Shown piece after piece: positions 39,198-50,815 of a stretch of DNA of 64,000 nt. The notes beneath the pieces are model-generated. The model made no database searches and had not been told where the DNA came from. It saw nothing but the letters and a program-made list of their open reading frames with translations. Made by a program: the position numbers and the translations under genes. This DNA comes from Toxoplasma gondii ME49 (taxonomy: Eukaryota; Apicomplexa; Conoidasida; Eucoccidiorida; Sarcocystidae): the NCBI RefSeq assembly GCF_000006565.2, contig NC_031475.1, forward strand, positions 3,497,189 to 3,561,188, in the 5' to 3' direction. Numbering within the stretch: the first letter of the stretch is position 1; each line of letters opens with the position of its first letter.

Positions 39198-42100
39198 GTA
39201 AGTATATACATTATTATAGGCAAATATAGATGTATATATGTATAATTATATAGTTAAGTATATATATATATATATATGTAACTATATATACATACTCTTC
39301 TGAGTTCTGCTGGCTTTTTTGGTCCATGTGTCTGTATGGAATCTTGTGCAGAATGCCGAGGGAGGAAAGGCAACAAACGGCGTTCCCGAGAACGGGAAGG
39401 AGGGAGCAGGCAAATCTGAAAAAGAGCAAGTTGGGTCGTCTGAACTTCTTCTCGGTCCCGCGGAAATCAAGAGCGTGCAGACCTTCAGCAGCGCCTTTGC
39501 ATCACTCGTAAGTTGCAACGCGTCTCATGTGCAGATGCTTAGTGCCATACTTTGAGGAATCTTCGCAGTGGCGTTTCGCCACGAGGTGGACTCCTCGTTC
39601 TTGGATATGGCAGCGGGAGTAAGAGAGAACTTCTTCACTTGCTCTGAGAAGGCAAGCATGCACAACTCGATTTGAGAAGTGCAGCTCTGGATCGCGTGGA
39701 TACATGCGTAAAAGCAGACTGACGTACCACTCGCCAGGAACATACAACTGAGGGGAAATCGAGGCTGCCGGGAGATATGCTTATTTCAGAGAAGTACGAC
39801 TTTTCGCCGTTCGGAGCCCGCGTTGACAACTGTGTTCGGATTGTTGCCGACCGATTTTTTCACAGATTTCAGCGTTTCTCTCTCTACACAACCGAAACTG
39901 ATTCAGTGGACGCACTCCATTCTGTGGCAATCTGGTTTTAATTGTGCGGTACTTTATTGTTTTTGTGTTTTCTCTTCAGTCGAAACAGCCCCAGTCTTCT
40001 TTTTTCCTTTCTCCGCCCCAGTCGAACGCCGGAGGCGAGACATCAGGAACGCCGTCGCTGTTTGCCAGCTTGGCTTCCACGTCGTCTCTGTTCTCCACTT
40101 CTAGCGTCAATAAAGACAACGAAGATGGAGCAGATGCCGAGGATGAACAGAAGGCAGAGGAACCCAGCGTCATTGAAAACGGTGTGTGTTTTCTGAACAG
40201 TCAAGTCTCCTGGTTGCTGGGGGACGAGGTTGAACTCCTCAGGTGCTGTCCGTGCATGCTCTTTTGATTTCCATGTGAAGGGCCTTGCGTAGTCGAACCA
40301 CTTTGGTCCCCTGGCCTGTAGGTCGCCAACATTCAAACGTATTCTGAGTGAAGTTTAGACGTAATGGAGTTCCTGATCTGCTACGTTGTAGGCGAACGGC
40401 GTACGTTCGAAGTACCTGACACCTCTCCCGGCTTTTCCATTCAGGCTGAAGAAAGAAGGGATCTCTTTTCTGCCCGTGACATGACTGCTGTGACGCCCAC
40501 ACACTGGCATCTGCAAACCCATCGGTCGTATTCAGTTCTACCACAGTGATCTTAACTGGGCTCTGCTAATACAGGAGAACGTGAATTTAGGGAACACAAG
40601 GTTTTCGCGCTTGTCATTAACCTGTAAAGATTCTGTTTCGTCTCGCATTCTAAGCTTCGATGTGACAGTGTCCCTCGGCGGCAGGCTGTTTCCGAGTTCT
40701 TGAGTTTCCCTGTCGGGCGCCTTTCCCCTCTCGACTCAGCCTGGGGTGAAGGTGCCGTTTGGTTTCGGTTTTTCTTTTTTTTTCTACAGAGGTCGACGCC
40801 GACGAAGAAATTCTTTTCACCGATGTAAGAGGCAGGTGCCTCGGGGAAGGGATGAATACGCCTGCCGCGCACGAGGTCGTGTAGCGTAGATGAAGCATCG
40901 TCGTTCAAGCGTAGTCGAAGCGTTTCGTTGAGCTCAATGTTCTGTCTTTTCTTTCGGGGTTCGGTGGCGAGTGTCGCAGTGAACATCACTCTGCATGCAT
41001 GTGTCTTTTTTTCTGCTTCCAGCCTTCCCAAACATTTGGCGCGGCGGTCTCGAGAGGTTTTCGATGGGATGCCACTCTCACTTTCTTTAGACAACGTTTC
41101 AGCAACTCTTTCTAAACGGCAGGGGCTGCGCTTCCCGTATCGAGTCACTTCCCCTGTGTTGTGCGGTGTTTCTACAGCGAGATTGTCGCATGCAACGCTT
41201 CGACGCCAGTCAGACAGCCTGGGCACCCAAACCCCCGCTCGAGGGGCGCGTTCAGGTCTCGGCCAGCAAGGTAAACATTGTCGCTTTTTTAGTAATCGCT
41301 GCTGCCCCTTGGTAGTCCCATGCGAATTCTCAAACCTCCGTCGTGAATTTCAGTGTTCGTCCTCACTGAGGTTATTGCACATTACTCTATAGGCATAATG
41401 AATCAATGATACGCGTGCATTGCCAATTATGCGTGTGTGTGCTTTTCCTATGCCGTTAACATCACAATTCTAGATTCAGACTTTCGGACTGTCCGCTGAC
41501 TTCTCTTTCCGAACAAAAAACAAACAAAAATGCACACAAGGCGACCGATTCACCGTTTTGTGCGTCAGACGGCTGAAGCCTGCTTCTCCGCAGGGCGTCG
41601 CCTGCATGCGTGTGTCCTCGTTTTTTCCATCGCCGTCGAGAAGGCACTGCCCTCCTAAAAAACGTGGAAGGGGTATCGAGACCGCTTGTCGGTGACCTTC
41701 TGTGTTTCTACCTGCACAGCAGACGAGCGGAATGGAATTTTTCCTGTCCTTGTTTTGTTTGCAGAAACCGGAAGACAACGGAGCCACCAGAATTCTCTTC
41801 TTCGTTCACCGCACGGGACGGCTTCAACTGAACACACCGCTCTTTGCGTCTGCGAACTATCAGCACCCGCCTGACCGAAGTCGTCAACGCGCAGTGCCCC
41901 CCAGGGACGAGAAACCTGATGACGAGAAAAATGGAGAGGAGCCGCTGACGGAAGAAATGCCGAAGAAAAGGAACACGGCACAATTTCTTGGACTGAGAAC
42001 AGATGCCCGTACGTACTTATCGTCGTGGAAAGAATCACGCCTCTCGTTGCCGCCACGCGATGCCGTCTCTGGGGATGAATCGCGCGGGTCACGAGATTTT

Positions 42101-42719
42101 GTACCTGTCGGGGGAAGGAGATGTCGCTGCAAAGGAGTTTCTTTCTTCACGGTACTCTGCAGGAAATGTACCTCGGTCTCTACAGATCTATGTCCCCACG
42201 ATTATCGACTTGGGAACGGTCCAGTTATTCGTACGGGTATTCTTTGCAGTCGTTGATGTCGATGCTGTCGGGGGCCGTCTTTCTAGGCTATTCAGGAGTT
42301 CGGACTCCTCGGTCCCCATCTGGTGACATGTTGACACAAATTCTGACAGAGTAACCGGTTTTTCGCCCCGTCAGGTGTGTCTTGCCATCTTCAGACGTAT
42401 CCGTTTGTGGATACGCCGGGAGTCGGAGGTTGTCGCTGCGTTTGATATTGGCACTGCGTACGAAGTCAGGTGGACTGTAGCGGTACAGGCTTGGGCTTGG
42501 GCGTCTACAGCAAGGTGACTGCGTGTGGCGTCGCCGTTGTGTGTGTGCCTTCCGCTGAGGGCCCCCGAGACAATTGTGTTTGTTTTTCTGTGTTCAGAGA
42601 GCAGCTCAGACACCACAATCTACCGCATTCGATTCTCGAACGAGGAGAAGTGTGCAGAGTTTCTATCCTTGGCGAACGAACGGAAAACAAAGGGCAAAAG
42701 CCAGTCTACCAGTGCGTAA
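37326..42719 (+). CDS. NUP50/NUP2-like nucleoporin with Ran-binding domain, 408 aa
   Basis: Nine coding exons: 37326-37328, 37800-38008, 38595-38757, 39352-39507, 39980-40181, 40790-40824, 41178-41270, 41765-42008, 42598-42719. They total 409 codons with consistent phase. The C-terminal half (about residues 247-395) reads as a RanBP1-type domain: EEILFTD, then RMQRFDASQTAW, a strand with GATRILFFVHRTGRLQLN, and the final IYRIRFSNEEKCAEF. The N-terminus has a basic KRRQ segment like the importin-binding end of NUP50. The middle is Ser/Pro/Gly-rich and disordered, with SLF and SAF patches but no classic FG repeats. The architecture fits a mobile nuclear-basket nucleoporin that binds Ran and importin-alpha. 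The start is unusual: the ATG is immediately followed by a GTGAGT donor, so the first coding exon holds one codon. M46 in exon 2 is the alternative start. RanBP3-like identity is also possible. Confidence 0.85.
38067..38096. repeat. (TA)15 microsatellite in nucleoporin-gene intron 2
   Basis: A 30-base perfect TA run inside the intron 38009-38594. Confidence 0.9.
39100..39300. repeat. AT-rich microsatellite cluster in nucleoporin-gene intron 3
   Basis: Contains a perfect AT run at 39166-39191, a second run near 39258-39277 and many imperfect TATATA/TACATA words, all within the intron 38758-39351. Confidence 0.85.
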
Positions 42720-45288
42720 TGACTGCTGAGGTCTCGTTCAGAAACTGTTTCATTTTTCGTCGGAACAGAGAAGCTGCGAAACCGGATCTGCAGACCAGAC
42801 AAACGATGTTGTCAAGGTTTTTCTTTTCTGGAGACAGAACCTTGGGCAAAGGCCTCCGCTGTTGGGTGGGGCACGATACCCCCGTCCGAGACTGCCTGGA
42901 CGTCCTTTCCATGTTCGTTGGTGATTTCTGAGTGATTCACAATTCCAAAAGTGCGTGACAGAAAACGTGGAATGCTCGGTTGCTTCAAGCGCACAGAGAG
43001 CCGCCTGGACACACGTCTGTCCCCTCGCTAGCTTTTCCCCAGTGCACCTTTGCGGTGACTCCACGGGGCTGGACATCAGGACTTTGTCATGCCAAGATAG
43101 GCACACCGCAGTCTGGATCCTGCCCTGGTAACTGTTGATCGTTGAAAGCGTTTTTGAGATTGGGAGAACAACGCCACTTGACGCAGAAGCATCGATGCTG
43201 CCTTCGCAAAAATGTGTCTGCACCTTCCTCCAACTCGCGTTCGAACTTCTTAAACGCTCGTCTGCAGTGCTGACGGTGTCACGCTGTGTCCTTTTATGTT
43301 GTCTTGACTTCCGTCTGGAGTGCCTTCTGCTGGTTCGGGATTTTCTTTCCTGTGGGCATGAGCCTCTGTGTGTTCTCGTCACTGCTTGCAGTTGAGTACG
43401 GCTCTTCATCAACAAAACCAAAGAGAAACCATCCTAAGCCTTTCCTTGTGGGGGTGGGTTAACAGACGCCTCTCCGCCGCCCGAACATCGATGCGGGCTC
43501 GGTGACAAAACCAAGCGCCGCAAATGGAGCATTTGCGTGAGGAAAAAACGTCACTCAGTCGCTCAGTTCCGATAAAGTGTAGGCCCCGCTGAACTGGCTA
43601 ACGCAGTTGCTACGGAGGTTTTCGCGCGTCACTCGGCACTCTGGAGAAGTAGTAGTATGTCGGTATCGATGCCCTCACTCACACTCTTGATCCGGCCACT
43701 CACGCTTTTTAGCCAAAGTGCCCAACTTCCGTTTGATGCGGATTCACCACAGACCCCAAACAGTGGCACAGCGTGCTTGACGCAGACGGGTTCTTTCTGG
43801 AGTCACTCGAGTCCCTTAAATGAAGTTTTACCTGACGCTGCATAAGCTGAGAGTTCGACAGTGGTAGAATTTGTGGTTAGTGCAGCAAAAACGAATTCTC
43901 TCCCGGCACTTCAATCCCTAGAAGAGCCTCAACTTATATAGGGACGGCAAGTGCATGCGCCAAGTGACTCGCTACATCGGTAGTTAATGGCCGAGTGGTG
44001 CCTGGCAGGACTGTCATTCGTCTCGACAACAAACACAGTATCCTCAAGCAATACAAATTTCCTTTCCATGGGCATTGTCGTTTGTTACGAGGAAGGCCCC
44101 AATTCAGCCACGAACGTCGGTGATGAATATCACGCAAGTCACCGCCAACTTGATAAGCGACGAGACACCCAGCATGCACTGCGGATTCCGCGTGTCACAC
44201 GAAAAGCGCACGCTGATCGCCAAAAACTACAGTGACAGAGCAAAGAGCCAGTGCGAAGTTCTGATGGAAAACGCACATCTTCAAGCTGAACAGATAGAGA
44301 TGCGTTTCTGTTCACTGACTGTGACTCAACAGTAGAACCAGTGTCGCCATGGACAGCGGCGACCCTGTCTAATTTCTGCACACGATTGTGCGTTCTAGCA
44401 TTCAGTGCACGACGCTACGCGTTTCAAGAAGCATCCAAGGTGTTTTGGCTGTTGGAGTACACGTTTGGCACAGGACGAACCGTCTGTTGCTTTGTTGAAT
44501 TCATCTGGCGGCACAGTTTTCTGTGACCAGGCGCAGCGCCATCATGAAAATGGGCCTCTGGCAGAGAGGCAATTAGAATTCATGAACTGCCAACGCTGGT
44601 CGGAATGACCGGGTGATGAATTCGGGTGTGTACGCGAGCCGCCTTCCCAACTCGAGCACCGGATTTCAAGTCACGCGTTTTACATTTCGGTCCCTTTCGT
44701 CCGTTCTGGTTGGACATCGACTGGCAACTAAAAAGACTCTCACCGGATTTGTCAGCGGGGTCCATTTGTCAATCGACCTGTCATTACCCTTTGTACTGTG
44801 ATTTGTCTTCTCCGCACCGATTAACTGTGTACTGAGTTCCACATCAGCTTCCTTGTCCCCGACAAATACCGAATCACGACTATTTCTCCCCGTCAACCTT
44901 CGTTTCCTCCTCCGTACCTCGTTCACTCATCCGACGCCACGGTCCGTAGACAGGATAATTTCGCGCTTCACCGCGCAACTAGGTCAGGCGTTCTAACCGC
45001 ACAATCTCACTGCTGTTTCTGACATGCAATGGTACAGAAGGTTGTCCTGCTAAGTGAAACTGCAACGCGGACACTTGCAGGGTGGGTCGCGGTGTCGGCG
45101 CTCTTACTCTTTTCTGAAGAAGCAGAAGGAATGGCGCATGCCGCTTAGGAAAACAGCGTGAGGCATCCGTACGGGTCACAGAGTGCTCATCACGCCGGAA
45201 CTTCCGAAAACCTCATCGGGCTGAGTTTGAAACCAGTCGAAGGAAAAGTCTACTTGCGACACAGACTGGTTTTCACGCGAGTGCGACA
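42720..45288. other. intergenic region between the nucleoporin and NAD(P)HX dehydratase genes
   Basis: No convincing gene. A 223-codon minus-strand frame (43421-42750) overlaps the 3' flank of the nucleoporin gene and lacks motifs. The last part should carry the promoter of the gene starting at 45289. Confidence 0.5.
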
Positions 45289-48200
45289 ATGGCTGAGACC
45301 GTGCGTTCACACGGAGAAAAAGACAATCCGGAGGCCTGGGATGAGACATCAAGTGCTTGGGTGAAAGGTAAGTGGAACTGGTGTTTAATTGGTTCAATTT
45401 CTACGCTGTCATCTCAACAATGCTCTGCCACCACAAGAGACCTTGGATCCGCTAGGCAAAGGCCGTGAAGCAGTAAATCAGTAGTCCAACTCGTAGTACA
45501 TACTTCCAGGAGAATGCTTGCTTCTAGAAACATAGGAACCCCCGGACGGGAGGCAACAGGAAGGTAGGATTTTGAGTGGGCCACAAAATTCCGGGACCGA
45601 AAAGCTGAAATCGATTGCAATCTGAGTCACGACCGCGTTGTTCGCAAACACGGATGCCGAAACGGATATAAACAGCTGCGCAAGGCTCTCTGCCGTTCAA
45701 ATGAACGGCATAGCACCTTGATGCAGCAAACCGACATTTCGTCGAGGGGGCGGCCCATCAGTTCGCTCTCTCGGGTGCAGTCGAAATTCCACTTTGGGGA
45801 CAGGAACTTTCAATGTGGTGTGATGCTTGTCAGCTGCGAAAGATTTCTTCATCCCCCCTCTGGACTTCAGTCATCACAAGGGCCAGAATGGTACGAGTTC
45901 TCTTGAGAAGCCGCTTAGCTCATTTCCTTCTCGCTAAACCACAACTTCAGACAACTTCTAGGAATCAGAGTAACCGGCCACGGTCGAGCGCGTTTCGTGC
46001 TGCATGCGGTGATGTGTCTGAACGAGCAAAACTGTCCGACAGTGGCGTCTCCCTAGGGTGGAATTCCTTCTGCGGAGGCAAGCGCAGCAGCGGTGATTAT
46101 TCAACGAGGGCGCTACCTACGCCGATTCTGAAGGTCTTAGTCTGTGTTGGTGCTCAGAACTTCGCGTCGTGTACAAGACACTAGGATGTACTTCCCTCTG
46201 TTTGTTGCTGGGGAGGAACGACGCTGCCTCAGACGGTGGAGGTGAGCTCGAGACTCTCCGTCTTCCAAATTTGTCTCTGGTTCGGTTCCTGACTTGCAGG
46301 GCGCATCTGCGTCGTGGGGGGTGCTCTGGAGTTCACCGGAGCTCCGTACTTCAGTGCGATGGCTGCGCTGCACATGGTAGGTAGAAATGCGTTCCTGACA
46401 TGCTGATTCCTTTTCCGGCGACTTTTCACTTGTGTGGAACAGCAACATGGGGAACGTTTGGGGTCCGTAGTTGAAGGTGACAGCCTCCTCACTCGGCCGG
46501 TTGACCTCTTCGAAATACTTATTGCTACGTACGCCCTGCTGACTAGCCGTTTTCCTTCTGGTGTCGTTCCGCTTACGTGGCGAGGAAGTCGCCGAGGTTT
46601 TGTGTGTTTGTCGCAACTTGCGCTGCCTCTGCAGGGGATGGATCTGGCGTATATCATAACGACTCCGGAAGCAGCGGGACCCATCAAAACGTACAGTCCT
46701 GAACTCATCGTCTATCCGGTAAACGCACAATACAAGGACTGTGCTGGCTTCTGTCACGAGAGCAAAATTTGCATACCAGTCACAGGGGTTTCCGCGTGGT
46801 ATCTTGGAAAAAAAAGACAGGTTCCGTGTCGCTCAACGTGTGTATCGCCGACAGTGGTGACTACGCATGAATTTCTGAGCGTGATGTGATGGGGAGATAG
46901 TGTGGGGGCATTGATTGCACCGAGACTCACCGGCGCTCTTGTCGCACACTGTTCTTCTCTGTCGCTTCTTTACCACAAACTAAATCTGCGAACTTTTTCA
47001 AGAGGAACAGCCTAGCATGAATGTGCCTTGTAGTAGAGAAGAAGAAGTATTTGCAGTCCTCTTCGTTGAAGGTCAATCATCTGAGTTCTTGAATATTTTT
47101 CCAGATCTTGCCCGGTCAGCTGCAGTCGGGACAGTCTCTCGAAGATGCGCTGGTCCGCCTAGAAAACAAAGTAAGTCCGATGGAACTCCAAGAAAAAAGT
47201 TGAAATCACCAGCTTCTCTGCCGTCAAATGCAGGCCGCGGGGAAATCGAGCAATGTTTGCTTCCAGAAAACGCTTTTTCGAAAGAGCTGCCAATTCATAA
47301 TAACTTGCGAAGAGACTGCAGAAAGTGTCTGCAACAAGAGAACATGAATTCGGACGTCAACTCCAGTGTGAGTGGGTGTGACTCCATTTATGAAGGTCAC
47401 ATAGAAGAAACGTTACCATTTCGGACATTATATAACCTCGTATATCGAACAGGACTCCATTCATGAGCTACAGACAAGGACGTTTTTTCTTGTTGATGTG
47501 CACCACCACCCTAGTAGATTGCTCAAGACAGAATGCTGAAAACGTAATCTTGAAGCCGTTGTGAAAAAGAGTTGGGGAAGGCCGTGGTTTTCTTACCGAG
47601 GTGTGAGCCCCTGAACGGCGTGTGTCTGCCCATAACGAGCACCTTTTCCTCCGTTGGCATACTGTGCTTTTTGTGTCTGTACAGGCTGGCGAAATACTGA
47701 AGAAGTGCCACGTTGTCGTGATGGGACCGGGCATGGGAGCTCCTGCAATGACAACTCCGCCTGCCGATGAAGAAACAAAGAGAGACGCTTGCGGTGCTTC
47801 AGGCGCGAACCCCGAAAGCGGATGCACTATCCAACGCGCTGCACTCACTGTCTTGGAAGTGGCTATGAAGGAGAATAAATTTGTGGTACGAGTGTATTTT
47901 CGGAAGTCCAAGTCACAGTGAATCGCCTCCTCAGAAAAGCCGAGGAGTACTCTTGTCTCAGAGCTGGTGATACGCAAGACAAGAGTACACGGATCTCATT
48001 AGCATCAGAAGAGTTGCCTGCTCTCGCTAGTTCTATACGAATGATAACAAGAATCCGGATACTTCACCTCAGTAGGTTCTTGTTCTGAACTACTTCGCTC
48101 GTCTTCTCTTACGGGGTATGTTGTCTCGGAGATCGGCGTGTCATGGGTCGGTGCAAATGAGAAAGAGATGTGCGTTTTTTTTCGGTGGTAATCCTGCATT

Positions 48201-49203
48201 CTGTCCTGTCCTGTGTCTTGGCCGTCCCCCTCACCCGTAGGTCATCGATGCGGACATGATTCGCGTCCTGTGCACCCCACCACATTCGCCGTCCCTCCAA
48301 AGACTGAAGAACTACCGGCGATGTCTGCTGACTCCGAACAGACGAGAATTCGAACTTCTCCAGGGGGCGTTCGACTCCCTCGAGGAGCCCTGCTCTCCCC
48401 TGTCGAATAAATATTTTCTTTCTTCTTTTTTCCAGGCAGTGCAGCGTGAGCAGCAGAGAAGCTGCGATGCACCAAAGTCGGAAAACGTTTTCGCAGATTT
48501 CTCTAGACGATGGCAGCCGCCCCCCGAGACAGACCCATCGCTCGCTGTTGACTCCGACGACGTAACGCACGCGAATCGGTCACCTTCACCACCGTCTGTG
48601 GCTCCTTGTCCGTCACTCATCTTTCTGGATTTGTTCCCTTCCTCGCTCAAGTCTTTTGCGGGGCGTCTAGCTGACCTTACTCTCGGACTGAACGGACCGA
48701 ATTTGCTTGTGAAGGGTCCCGCAGACGTTTTCGTTGTTTTTTCACGATTGCCGGCTCGGAGCGAACAAGTGTGTCCAGACGCCAGAGCCGCCCTCGCTAC
48801 ATGCGGGCTCACGCAAAACTCCCGCGGGAGTCCAAAGCGGTCCGGGGGACAAGGCGACGTTCTCGGAGGGATTCTTGCAGCTTTCGTTGCCTGGTGGCAA
48901 ATCGCAGCGGAAGCGAGGAACAGACACGGAGGCCTCAAGGCAGCCGCTGGACGGCTGTCGGGGTCTGCATGCGAGAGGATTCCAAAAAACGAGATGGCGC
49001 ACGCAGAGGGTGAGAGGCTTTCGGGTCTTGTCTTGTCCGGGGTGGACGAAGAAGCAGCAGGCCTTATATGTGTCATGTTCAACGCGAGTCTCATGGTCCG
49101 CCAAACTGCAGCTCGAGCGTTCGAGGAGCACGGCCGCAGCATGCTCGCTGGACACCTCCTCCCTCTCATTGGTCCCGTGTTTCGATCGCTCTACAAAGAG
49201 TAA
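45289..49203 (+). CDS. NAXD: ATP-dependent (S)-NAD(P)H-hydrate dehydratase
   Basis: A repair enzyme that uses ATP to dehydrate NADHX and NADPHX, the damaged hydrated forms of the cofactors, back to NAD(P)H. It belongs to the ribokinase-like YjeF C-terminal family. Six exons: 45289-45367, 46300-46376, 46635-46718, 47105-47170, 47685-47885, 48241-49203. They total 490 codons (489 aa) with consistent phase. Motifs seen in order: GRICVVGGALEFTGAPYFSA (nucleotide-domain start), VVMGPGMG (G116-G120), VIDADMIRV, LLTPNRREFELL, LLVKGPADV, and GGQGDVLGGILAAF with the conserved Asp at about residue 375. The last exon carries a Ser/Pro-rich insert between LLTPNRREFELL and LLVKGPADV, so the protein is longer than the usual 300-350 residues. 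An additional intron inside that insert is possible (there is a pyrimidine tract with CAG near 48437), but the frame is open throughout. No epimerase domain is fused. ATG 45289 has a good context (ACAATGG). Confidence 0.92.
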
Positions 49204-50815
49204 ACTTTTTCCGAAGAAAAAACTGACGCACCTCTGTGCAAAGGGACAACACCTACTGGGCAAAGAGTAATCGCTTAGAAAGAGTCACCTCTGTACAAAG
49301 AGCAGCCGCGTGGCAAAGCGAGATCGATTTTGTTTTGGGTTGCTGTAGGTGTGCCCACACCCGAGACTTCGGTCGTACCTTACACACATCGCAAGGCCTG
49401 TGGTGTCTCGAGGCCTTACCGTCGACAGTGCTTCAGGGCCAGTGCCTGACCGGAACGTTACGTGGAATTTGTGTTTTTTCTGTTCTCCAGCTCACAGTTT
49501 TGCCCGCAGCTTGTTCAGAAAAGCGGAACTGGCATGAACAAGGGAGGTTGAGTCTTCATTCCGTTAGATATTGATGTGAATGTGAAGCATTCGCGAGAGA
49601 ATGTGGTGTATGGTCACAAATGAAATGAGCCTGTTTTGGGGGATTTCTTACTACGACTGGGACTCCTGCTTAGAAACAGCGGTTTCGATTTCCGTTCCAC
49701 CCGACCTGAACTCGTGACGTGCTTTGTCACGTGACGAGCAGCGCGAGTGAGACTCGTCTACATGCGACCCCGTAGTTTGCTTAAAGCGTCGCAGACAAAT
49801 GCTAACTGGCCCCCCCATTCTTCCGGATTCTTCTTGCACGTGGATTCGGATTTGGTGGAACTGCCACAGTATCCGCATGCCCTCTGCTTGCAAGGTCCAA
49901 GTCCTCTCACGTTTGTAGAAGACAGATCGTCGGCAAATGCTGTCCAGTTGTGCCACCACGCACCTGTCCGTTGGCATTTTGTCTCTGCTTTACGAAAGAG
50001 CGGCGACGCAGAGCAGCTGTGAAACGCCAGGAGACGGAAGCCGAGCCCAGACACCCAGTGAATCGGACCCGATCTCACTTTTTAGCAATACACAGGGAAA
50101 CCGCGCGACGGTGACTCTTTTTCTTCAGCCGCAGAGTGTGAAGACACCTCGCCAAAGTCGTGCGGCAAAAGCCCGCAGATCGGAAGTGAACATTTTTTTC
50201 ACCTGACTTTATGCTTCTCACACTCGCCATGTCCAGTGAAAACACAGGCTGCTTGTAAGGAAGCTAGAAAGGTGAAGTTTCGCAGTGGTGACGCGCGTAT
50301 TTGCCTCCTGAGCGTGAACTCGCACTTCACTTTTCCCGGTCACAAAAGTCCCCCCTTTCCGTGCGTGGAACGTTGAGGTTCCGCTGCTCATGTTCACACA
50401 CTTGTAAATCGGAGAGACAGGGAGCAGTATAGGAAACGAATTCAAAAAAACTGGACGGAAATCCAGCCTCTCAAACAGAAAACGAATCGTTCATTTACGG
50501 GGCGAAGTCGTCTGAAAGCGAGTCGTGGAAAAGTGCGTTTTTCGCGCTCTCAGAAAGGCAGTCTTGTGTCGCCCTCGCTAGCCGGCGCATCTCCTCATCA
50601 CCGCTTCTGAGCATTTTTCTGAATTTCCAGATCTCTGAGTCTTTTCGAGTCCGCCCGAGTTCCGTGTCTCCTAACACGAAGAACGCCATCACAGCAACAC
50701 CGTCGGCGTTCTTTTACTTCTACCGAGAACGCCTTTTCTCGGCGGCATGCAACTCTTTTCAACTTGTTTCCACGCAAGAAAACGTTCGTACTGACACTCG
50801 GAAAAACGCACAGAA
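49204..50815. other. convergent intergenic gap
   Basis: The 3' ends of the NAD(P)HX dehydratase gene (plus) and the proteasome alpha-4 gene (minus) face each other here. Only short frames without motifs are present. I see no RNA gene or repeat. Confidence 0.5.

Noticed and set aside
42009..42597. Additional Ran-binding-domain exon
   Set aside because: The donor at 42009 and acceptor at 42597 join directly in phase (C|AG) and give the expected strand order, so no extra exon is needed.
44075..44335. 86-codon plus-strand frame in the gap before the NAD(P)HX dehydratase gene
   Set aside because: No motif, no splice partner in phase with the downstream exons, and a length expected by chance.
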